Part shown: positions 57,424 to 64,000 of the stretch, piece by piece
Layout: each line of letters opens with the position of its first letter
Numbering within the stretch: position 1 is the stretch's first letter
Source of the DNA: Bacteroidota bacterium
Lineage (GTDB): Bacteria; Bacteroidota; Bacteroidia; Chitinophagales; Chitinophagaceae
Direction of reading: 5' to 3'
NCBI GenBank assembly: GCA_013289015.1
Contig: JABDAV010000001.1
Location: 34,895 to 98,894 of the forward strand
DNA length: 64,000 bases
The notes under the pieces: model-generated
What the model saw: only the letters and a program-made list of their open reading frames with translations
Told to the model about the DNA's origin: nothing
The model's database searches: none
Program-made: the position numbers and the translations under genes

Positions 57424-57756
57424 TCAATGTTCAATTTCCTGTTCGATGGTTGCATTAATGCCGCGTTCTACAATGGCTTCACGCATTGGTTTGAGGGTTT
57501 CATAATCACCCTGTTTAACTCCATACTTGCCCTGAAAATGTATGATGTATGCACATTGTTCAGCTTGTTCGGGTGAATGGCGGCATACTTTGATCAATGT
57601 TTCTATAACCCATTCAAACGTATTCACATCGTCATTCCACACGATCAGATTGTATGAAGCTATAAGCGTATCGAGCAATTTCGTATCAAATTGCTGCAAT
57701 GATTGTTCTTCAGCCATAACTTTTAACTTCATCCGGCAAAGGTAAATCAGGAGCAA
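57424..57756 (-). CDS. clpS: ATP-dependent Clp protease adaptor ClpS
   Basis: LIVWNDDVNTFEWVIETLIKVCRHSPEQAEQCAYIIHFQGKYGVKQGDYETLKPMREAIVERGINATIE. Confidence 0.92.
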   Translation of the reverse strand: MLLIYLCRMKLKVMAEEQSLQQFDTKLLDTLIASYNLIVWNDDVNTFEWVIETLIKVCRHSPEQAEQCAYIIHFQGKYGVKQGDYETLKPMREAIVERGINATIEQEIEH

Positions 57757-57783
57757 TTTATTATTTAAACATTTATGAGAATC

Positions 57784-58638
57784 TCATAAACTTACCGAAA
57801 CAATGCGTTCTTTTCCATACAAATCTTTTTTGCTCTCAATATCGCTGAATCCTTTGCTTTGTAACAGGGATACGATTTCATTACTTAATGATTCGTTGAT
57901 CTCAAAAAAAAGTTTACCATCCTTTTTTAAGTGTTTCAGGCTGAAGGCTGCAATTGCCTTATAAAAGATCAAAGGATTATTATCCGGAACAAATAAAGCC
58001 TGGTGCGGTTCAAAATTCAATACATTTAAATTCATCAGGGATGCCTCACTCTTTCTTATATAAGGGGGATTACTAACAATAATATCAAAATCAGGAAATA
58101 CAATATCTTTATTCAAATTAAGAATATCGGCTTTAATAAATTCAATACTCACCTGATTTAATGATGCATTTTTTTTAGATATATTTAATGCTTCTGCACT
58201 GATATCCAAGCCAAAAATTGTTGCTGCCGGTAATTTTTTTTTAAGGGTAATCGCAATACATCCACTACCGCATCCCACGTCTAAAATTTTAGGATGGTTT
58301 AAATCTGGTTGCTTTAAAATCAATTCAACAAGCTCTTCTGTTTCGGGCCTTGGAATTAAAACGTTCTGATCAACATAAAACTTCAGTCCAAAAAACCAGG
58401 CTTCATGTAAAACATATTGAACCGGTTTGTGCCGAAGCAGCTGCTGCGTAAAATCCTGCAATTGCTGATGCTGCTGCTTTGTAAGTTCTTTTTCTTTATG
58501 AATAAGCCTTTCCGTTTTTGACAAACCGGTAAGATTTTCTATGATCATATCAGAAATTTTACCTGCTTCCCGCTTTTCATGCAATCTCAAAAGTGATTCA
58601 TTTAATTTTTTAGATGCTTCTGAAATGGTCATATGCAA
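57784..58638 (-). CDS. prmC: Peptide chain release factor N5-glutamine methyltransferase
   Basis: VLIPRPETEELVELIL, ILDVGCGSGCIAITLKKKLP, DIIVSNPPYIRKSE. Confidence 0.94.
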   Translation of the reverse strand: MHMTISEASKKLNESLLRLHEKREAGKISDMIIENLTGLSKTERLIHKEKELTKQQHQQLQDFTQQLLRHKPVQYVLHEAWFFGLKFYVDQNVLIPRPETEELVELILKQPDLNHPKILDVGCGSGCIAITLKKKLPAATIFGLDISAEALNISKKNASLNQVSIEFIKADILNLNKDIVFPDFDIIVSNPPYIRKSEASLMNLNVLNFEPHQALFVPDNNPLIFYKAIAAFSLKHLKKDGKLFFEINESLSNEIVSLLQSKGFSDIESKKDLYGKERIVSVSL

Positions 58639-58653
58639 TGCTATTAATTATTT

Positions 58654-59715
58654 TTGAGAATGTTTCAACAACAGGAAAAGTATATGCAGCGATGCCTGCA
58701 GCTTGCTAAATTGGGAGCAGGGTTTGTAGCTCCTAATCCAATGGTTGGTGCAGTATTGGTTTTTGAAGATAAAATTATTGGGGAAGGTTATCATAAAATT
58801 TACGGACAAGCACATGCCGAAGTAAATTGTATTGCCTCAGTAAAAAGTTCGGACCGGCATTTAATTTCGATATCAACTTTATATGTGTCGCTGGAACCTT
58901 GCGCGCATTATGGAAAAACACCGCCTTGCACAAACCTGATAATAGAAAATAAAATACCTAAGGTTATTATTGGTTGCCAGGACCCATTTACCAGGGTAAA
59001 CGGAAAGGGTATTGAGAAATTAAATGCAGCCGGCATTGAAGTTATTGTAGGAGTTTTAGAAAAAGAATGTATTGAACTGAATAAACGTTTTTTTATTTTT
59101 TTTCAAAAACAACGGCCGTTTATAATTTTAAAATGGGCGCAAACTTCCGATAAAAAAATTGCATCAAATAATGAAGCCCGCTTACTGATCAGCAATTTAT
59201 TTACAAACAGGCTGGTACATAAATGGCGTGCTTCTGAATCTGCTATGCTTGTTGGAACAAATACTGTAATAAAAGATGATCCTTTTTTAACCAACCTGCT
59301 CTGGACAGGTAAAAACCCTATCCGGCTGATCATTGATAAGAATTTAAAAATCCCGCCTGGTGCGCATGTTTTTAATAACGACGCTCCGGTAATTGTTTTT
59401 AATTATCATAGAACAACAATCCGCAGTGATTCAGTTTTAAGCAATAAAATTTTTTATTTTAAAATCAAAGAAGATGAAAGCCTGATCGCACAGATTTACC
59501 ACGCATGTTTTGATTTAAAAATTCAAAGCATATTGGTTGAAGGTGGCGCTACATTATTGCAGTCGCTTATTGATGAAAAGTTATACGATGAAATTGCAGT
59601 CATTACAAATAAAGAAATGTTTATTGGTGATGGACTTAGTGCTCCGGAATTAAATAATGTAAGTCTTATAAGATCTTTTAGCTTATTAAATGATAACATT
59701 AATTTATTCCTATAA
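58654..59715 (+). CDS. ribD: Bifunctional riboflavin deaminase/reductase RibD
   Basis: YMQRCLQLAKLGAGFVAPNPMVGAVLV, HAEVNCI, LYVSLEPCAHYGKTPPCTNLII; C-terminal reductase VEGGATLLQSLI. Confidence 0.94.
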   Translation: MRMFQQQEKYMQRCLQLAKLGAGFVAPNPMVGAVLVFEDKIIGEGYHKIYGQAHAEVNCIASVKSSDRHLISISTLYVSLEPCAHYGKTPPCTNLIIENKIPKVIIGCQDPFTRVNGKGIEKLNAAGIEVIVGVLEKECIELNKRFFIFFQKQRPFIILKWAQTSDKKIASNNEARLLISNLFTNRLVHKWRASESAMLVGTNTVIKDDPFLTNLLWTGKNPIRLIIDKNLKIPPGAHVFNNDAPVIVFNYHRTTIRSDSVLSNKIFYFKIKEDESLIAQIYHACFDLKIQSILVEGGATLLQSLIDEKLYDEIAVITNKEMFIGDGLSAPELNNVSLIRSFSLLNDNINLFL

Positions 59716-59790
59716 TGTATTCACGTTATGTTAAATCCCTGTTCGCGCGGCTTTTTAAAAAGAAATTGCGGCAACGTTATGTAACGAAAG

Positions 59791-59964
59791 CTAAGATAGT
59801 GGATGGGTCAATAGTTCTCTACGGTTATTGGACGCCTTGTTAATCTCTTCAAAGAATTTAATCTTTTGTTCGTCTGTAAGCAAAGTGTTTGTCAGAGCAG
59901 TAACTGCATCATTAAGCGTAATCATTTCTTGATACATAAGCAAGTCTAATCTTTGTGAATCCAT
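59791..59964 (-). CDS. 57-aa hypothetical protein between attC-like repeats
   Basis: MDSQRLDLLMYQEMITLNDAVTALTNTLLTDEQKIKFFEEINKASNNRRELLTHPLS; below the ORF-track cutoff, read by eye. Confidence 0.55.
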   Translation of the reverse strand: MDSQRLDLLMYQEMITLNDAVTALTNTLLTDEQKIKFFEEINKASNNRRELLTHPLS

Positions 59965-60004
59965 AGCTTTTTCTTTTTAAAATTCTTTCAGGAACAGAAT
60001 TTAC

Positions 60005-60163
60005 ACATAACGTTAATTATAGGCTTTTTTATTCCGTTTCTTTTATCGAAGGTAAAGATTTTTTAAGCATACTTGCGAATTTAGCTCGCTTTAAAAAATC
60101 TTTACCTTCGATAAAGCATTTATTAATTCATAAAAAATGCCTATAATTAATATTATGTTAAGT
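60005..60163. repeat. Long nested inverted repeat, attC-like (ACATAAC ... GTTAAGT boxes)
   Basis: Outer arms acataa..ttaattataggc / gcctataattaa..ttatgt; inner arms tttatcgaaggtaaagattttttaagc / gctttaaaaaatctttaccttcgataaa. Confidence 0.85.
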
Positions 60164-60250
60164 AGGCACGGTCGTTTGATTTCTTTTTTAAACAGCCGCT
60201 CTGCTTCTAATACAAAATACAAGTGCAAATAAATTACAGTAAGGCTACTT

Positions 60251-60675
60251 TCATCGTATTATCAATTTTATTACTTCTAAAAGTAGCAGAATTACTGATA
60301 TTAGGAAAGCTGCTTTAGCCATCCATTTTGTCTTAGGATAATCTTCATATTGCAATCTTGCATTTTCTAAATCATACCATTTTTTATTTTTGACATCCTC
60401 ATCTTTCTTCTGTTTTTCAGACTTAAAATATCCGTAAGGATTATTTTTATAATCATTAGGCAGATAACTAAGCTGTTCTTTACTGATCGCTTTAATGAAT
60501 ACTTGCCCTCTAAATTATCTATTAAATCCAATGATAATAATTCATTAATTAGTTCTGGTATATCTGTTATAGCGTCTTTATCATTTGCATAAAATGAACT
60601 TAACTCATCCATACTTAAAGTCATTTTCTGTTCGCTTAAATAATAGATAACACTATTTACTTGTTCGTCATTCAT
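60251..60675 (-). pseudogene. Frameshifted small protein with C-terminal TM helix
   Basis: ORF 60367..60675 changes character after ...NLEGKYSLK; the alternative frame continues AISKEQLSYLPNDYKNNPYGYFKSEKQKKDEDVKNKKWYDLENARLQYEDYPKTKWMAKAAFLISVILLLLEVIKLIIR to TGA at 60251. Confidence 0.7.
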
Positions 60676-60823
60676 AAACAGCCTTTGATTTTCGCTTCGC
60701 TCAAATAAATACTAAACAGCCCCTTCACACGAATACAAAAAAAAGAAATCAAACTCCGCCATCCCGCTCTCCTGTGTGCAAAAAAAACATACACAGTCGA
60801 GCCACAAAACCTACCACACTCAA

Positions 60824-60904
60824 ACATAATATTGTGTTATATGCGAATTGCTCATTTATGCGTTGCCAATACGCAATTACATATAACAAACTTTTATGTT
60901 AAGT
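60824..60904. repeat. Second attC-like inverted repeat
   Basis: acataatattgtgttatatgcgaattgc ... gcaattacatataacaaacttttatgttaagt. Confidence 0.75.
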
Positions 60905-61016
60905 AGCGCACAGGGTTGTACAAAAGAAAAAAGAAGATGAATTGCACAATACAAGGCGTGAGAACTACTACATTGTTTATATTTTGACGAGAACGGGTTT
61001 GTTGAAATTTTGTTTC

Positions 61017-61874
61017 TTAGTTACTAAGGAGATTATTTGATGGTGGTAGACTCTTTTTAGATTTTGCCTCAATTTTTTTTATGTTTTCCGCGACAGGTAA
61101 ATCCTCGGGCATAGTACCGCCTATTTCTTTAATTGCCTTTCTTACTTTTTGCCCAACTTCAAAGTGAGTTTGGTTAGCATGACTTTTGCTTTTTACTTTA
61201 TCCTTTTTTAATTTATCTTCAGCTTGAGTCGACAAGAATAAGTTAGCAGCAAGTTCTGTACTTCCCATGTGGTCAAGAATATTTGCACTTGATGTGAGAC
61301 CCTTTTTCCTTTGAATACCGTTTTTATCTAATCCATTATACATTCCTTTATATCCATAATTTTTGAAGATTGCATAATCGATTGGGTCTATTACTCCAGC
61401 TCCTTTTGCGGCAGATGCCAATAGTTTGTTGTGTTCAGCCAATTCCCTTCTCAGAAACGATCTCTTGGAATCCTCTGTTTGAAGAACTTTATACTCTTCC
61501 AATTGTTGGATTTCTTGCAAACGAGTTTGTATTGCAAAATATGTTTGCCCTAAAGCCACAACCTCTTTCTCAGGATCGGCGTTCTGAACTATCAGATAAC
61601 AAGCATATCTCGTAAGCCGTATATCTTCAATCTCTTTGAAAGCACCTGACCCTATGGCAACCTTTTTACTCACTACAGTAAAATGGTCTCGACCGCGTTG
61701 ACCACTATTCTTACAAGCCTCAAATGCTTTTCGCATAACATCTAAAAAGCTTTGATATTTTGCGTAATCGAGGATCTTGTATAATTCTCGCGCTAACCAA
61801 TATTCGCCGTTTTCGTCAACCTTTTTAATACCCTCGAAAACTGGTATTGGATTGCTTGTCGTCAAATCTGCCAT
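61017..61874 (-). CDS. dinD: DNA-damage-inducible protein D
   Basis: GEYWLARELYKILDYAKYQSFLDVMRKAFEACKNSGQ, DIRLTRYACYLIVQNADPEKEVVALGQTYFAIQTRLQE, FKNYGYKGMYNGLD, ILDHMGSTELAANLF. Confidence 0.9.
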   Translation of the reverse strand: MADLTTSNPIPVFEGIKKVDENGEYWLARELYKILDYAKYQSFLDVMRKAFEACKNSGQRGRDHFTVVSKKVAIGSGAFKEIEDIRLTRYACYLIVQNADPEKEVVALGQTYFAIQTRLQEIQQLEEYKVLQTEDSKRSFLRRELAEHNKLLASAAKGAGVIDPIDYAIFKNYGYKGMYNGLDKNGIQRKKGLTSSANILDHMGSTELAANLFLSTQAEDKLKKDKVKSKSHANQTHFEVGQKVRKAIKEIGGTMPEDLPVAENIKKIEAKSKKSLPPSNNLLSN

Positions 61875-61980
61875 CTTAATGCTTTTGACAAATTTACAAA
61901 AAATTCGATTTTCAAGATTTTTATTTCTTGAATTTCTTGGCTTTTCAAATGAGTGTTATCTTTATGTGGAAAATAATTAT

Positions 61981-62469
61981 ATGGCTATACAAATTGAAGT
62001 TCACGATACTCACATTCAGCCGCTTATAAACTTCTACTTGGAAAGATTAAAAGCGTTAAGGGCTGAAATTATTGAGAGAGAGCAAGAGGTAAGAGAAATT
62101 AATTCCACCATTCAAAAGCTTAAAAAACGAAATGTTACAGCTTCTGATACTGACAAAAACACTCCTATAACAAACTATTCTGAGAAATGGCCGTGGGTGA
62201 AAAAAGTTCAATTTGCTATTGAATTTAAGGGTACACCACTTACAACTAAAGAAATTGTAGACACATTAAGCGAGTTTGAGTCCTCATTTTTAATAGATAG
62301 AAAAAGAGTTGTTGCAAGCATTTCTTCCATTTTAAGTAGTAAATCCGGAGAAGGAAAAGATTTTACCAGAGTAGATAGTGAATCTGGAGATTTTGCCTAT
62401 GCTCTTAATACACCTAATAATACAACTGCTTTAAGTAATGACGATGACGACGATAGTTTACCTTTCTAA
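61981..62469 (+). CDS. Hypothetical protein with coiled-coil N-terminus and winged-helix-like C-terminal region
   Basis: MAIQIEVHDTHIQPLINFYLERLKALRAEIIEREQEVREINSTIQKLKKRN; WPWVKKVQFAIEFKGTPLTTKEIVDTLSEFE...ISSILSSKS. Confidence 0.7.
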   Translation: MAIQIEVHDTHIQPLINFYLERLKALRAEIIEREQEVREINSTIQKLKKRNVTASDTDKNTPITNYSEKWPWVKKVQFAIEFKGTPLTTKEIVDTLSEFESSFLIDRKRVVASISSILSSKSGEGKDFTRVDSESGDFAYALNTPNNTTALSNDDDDDSLPF

Positions 62470-62480
62470 AAATTAAAAAT

Positions 62481-62506
62481 CCTGCAATAGCTGTAACTAT
62501 TGCAGG
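62481..62506 (+). terminator. Hairpin after 62469
   Basis: cctgcaatagctgtaactattgcagg; weak T-tract. Confidence 0.5.
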
Positions 62507-62571
62507 GTGTGTGAACAGCCAGCCACGCACTTGAAATGTTGGCTTATTAATAACCTGTTAAATTCAATAAA

Positions 62572-62706
62572 ATGAATAAAAAGCAAACATCTGCTAAGGT
62601 AGCTTCTAAAGCTTCAAAAATTCTTAGTGATCCAAAAAGCTCAAAAGCACAAAAATCTGTTGCTGCTTCTGACTTAGCTCAAGCCAAAGGTAAGAAGTCT
62701 AAGTAA
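62572..62706 (+). CDS. 44-aa Lys/Ala/Ser-rich small protein
   Basis: MNKKQTSAKVASKASKILSDPKSSKAQKSVAASDLAQAKGKKSK, read by eye. Confidence 0.65.
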   Translation: MNKKQTSAKVASKASKILSDPKSSKAQKSVAASDLAQAKGKKSK

Positions 62707-62794
62707 TTGGCTGTTTATGAAATTAATTTTATGTCAATGCCAGTGTTAGCACACTGGTTTTTTATTTATAATCCTTTTCCATCTCAGTCGGGTA

Positions 62795-62935
62795 GAAATT
62801 TTTCAAATTTCAGTTGTTTCTTTTTCAAAGAAAGTGCAAATCAAATACTCTTTTCTTCGCCCGCGCTTCCCTTCAGCTCCCGCAAAATCTTTGTAAGAAA
62901 TATAAGATTTCGCTCCACCCCAAAGGGCTATGTGT
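62795..62935. repeat. Dispersed repeat, copy A
   Basis: gttgtttctttttcaaagaaagtgcaaat...cttcgcccgcgcttcccttcagctcccgcaaa...cgctccacccc; resembles 63335-63460. Confidence 0.65.
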
Positions 62936-63094
62936 CTACCATTAACTTACCCATTAAACAGTCTTCATTTAATTCGAGTCATTTGACGCAATACTTTAAT
63001 GGTTGAATGAATAGCTTTGATGAATTCTTAAGAATATAGGGCTGCAACCAAAATTAACTAACTAAGAATTTCATTTAACCTCAAATCCAGTAAT

Positions 63095-63127
63095 GGTTGC
63101 CTCTCATATGTTGAGGCAGCCTTTTTT
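63095..63127 (+). terminator. Hairpin plus T-tract
   Basis: ggttgcctctcatatgttgaggcagcctttttt. Confidence 0.7.
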
Positions 63128-63138
63128 ATATTATAAAA

Positions 63139-63165
63139 ATGCTCCTCAATAAAATAGAGGAGCAT
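63139..63165. terminator. Hairpin atgctcctcaataaaatagaggagcat
   Basis: Perfect 9-bp arms immediately after the preceding hairpin; function uncertain. Confidence 0.45.
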
Positions 63166-63334
63166 CCGAGCATTGGTTATTGGAAATTGGAAACGGTTTC
63201 CATTAAACACTTTATAAAGATAATGTAAACATGAGTTATATTGCGTTACATCTTTTTAATGTGAATTGATATAGCCTCCGTTTTTCTACGAAGATTTTTT
63301 ATTTATAATCCTCTTAGCTTCAGCAGGGATGTTG

Positions 63335-63460
63335 GCTTCGCCTCCGGTTGTTTCTCTTTCAGAGAAAGTGCAGATTTTTTTATTTTTTCTTTGCCCGCGC
63401 TACCCTTCAGCTCTCACGAATTTGTGTAAAAAACTTACGAATTCACTTCGCCCCAATTGC
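63335..63460. repeat. Dispersed repeat, copy B
   Basis: ggttgtttctctttcagagaaagtgcagattttttt...ctttgcccgcgctacccttcagctctcacgaat...cttcgcccc. Confidence 0.65.
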
Positions 63461-63602
63461 AGCAACTTAAACAATGGCAGCCTGACATAGAAATGTGTAA
63501 TGCACAATTTCAACAAATAATGCACCGGATATCGAAGTTATATTACAGATATAGCGGATACTGCATTAACTGTAGTATTTTATAAAGTTTTTTATATAAA
63601 AA

Positions 63603-63628
63603 AACCGGCCAATAAGCCGGTCTTTTTA
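63603..63628 (-). terminator. Terminator downstream of the right-edge minus-strand gene
   Basis: accggccaataagccggt flanked by A-tract on the left (T-tract on minus strand) and T-tract on the right. Confidence 0.75.
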
Positions 63629-63651
63629 TTTAATTATATTCCTTTTATCGA

Positions 63652-64000
63652 CTATTTATAGGTATTATATTCAGCATCATATTTTTTATATAACGCATCA
63701 TATTTATCATAATCCTTACTGTTGCCATTTACTTTAGTTTGATCTCTTTGCCATAAATAAATATTAGCAAGGTAGCCAACAGCTCTGTTTAAACTTGAAG
63801 TTTCAGCCTTCGTTCTGTCTGTTTTTCCTTTTAAAACCGGGTAAGTTTTTTCAAGCCATTGAGAAGCTGTATCTGCATAAGCCATTTCTTGTTTAGCTAT
63901 TTCTGCACGTTTTGTTTTTAATGCAGCACTTTCTCCGGCGTTAGCATGATACCTGTCATCCAAATCGCTGTAAATACCATAATAAATTACACCGGTATTA
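63652..64000 (-). CDS. C-terminal part of a TPR-like protein, truncated by the window edge
   Basis: ORF-track start at 63963 is an internal TTG; frame is open to the edge (NTGVIYYGIYSDLDDRYHANAGESAALKTKRAEIAKQEMAYADTASQWLEKTYP...). Confidence 0.65.
   Translation of the reverse strand, partial: NTGVIYYGIYSDLDDRYHANAGESAALKTKRAEIAKQEMAYADTASQWLEKTYPVLKGKTDRTKAETSSLNRAVGYLANIYLWQRDQTKVNGNSKDYDKYDALYKKYDAEYNTYK

Noticed and set aside
62707-63006. ORF 62707..63006 as a gene
   Set aside because: Composition is non-protein-like and it coincides with a dispersed non-coding repeat.
1-64000. tRNA or rRNA genes
   Set aside because: None could be recognised by eye; a tRNAscan/covariance run would be needed to exclude them formally.

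Overview
The window is from a Bacteroidota genome, most like Chitinophagaceae judging by its SusC/SusD pair, DUF5690-like protein, ClpC and gene content. This assignment comes from recognising protein families by eye; no search was run. Much of it is ordinary housekeeping: pdxA, xerD, manA, fbp, aspartate kinase, clpC, aat, clpS, prmC, ribD. The regions most worth a second look are:
(1) <1-9.3 kb: a candidate organophosphonate uptake and breakdown locus (SusC/SusD, alkaline-phosphatase-superfamily enzyme, PhnZ-like HD oxygenase, PhnX-like HAD hydrolase, DUF5690-like transporter, divergent D-threonine-aldolase-like enzyme).
(2) 9.7-18.1 kb: eight same-strand paralogues of a His-rich, single-TM protein family (MEVHHHP..KKNFKEYFLEFLMIFLAVTLGFFAE). 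Their 5' modules are nearly invariant in several copies and their C-terminal domains diverge. A 34-aa TM micro-ORF is coupled to the first copy, and the array sits among S10, M19 and M1 peptidases.
(3) 33.9-39.3 kb: a decayed integron-like cassette array. Small minus-strand genes are separated by ~0.5 kb imperfect-inverted-repeat spacers, one carrying a group II intron remnant, next to a truncated tyrosine recombinase.
(4) 42.9-46.6 kb: a RAYT transposase with REPIN-type palindrome pairs. The REPINs bracket a start-less TIR-like gene fragment, followed by a membrane patatin-like phospholipase.
(5) 59.7-61.9 kb: a second, different set of attC-like folded repeats alternating with small minus-strand genes (including dinD and a frameshifted membrane protein).
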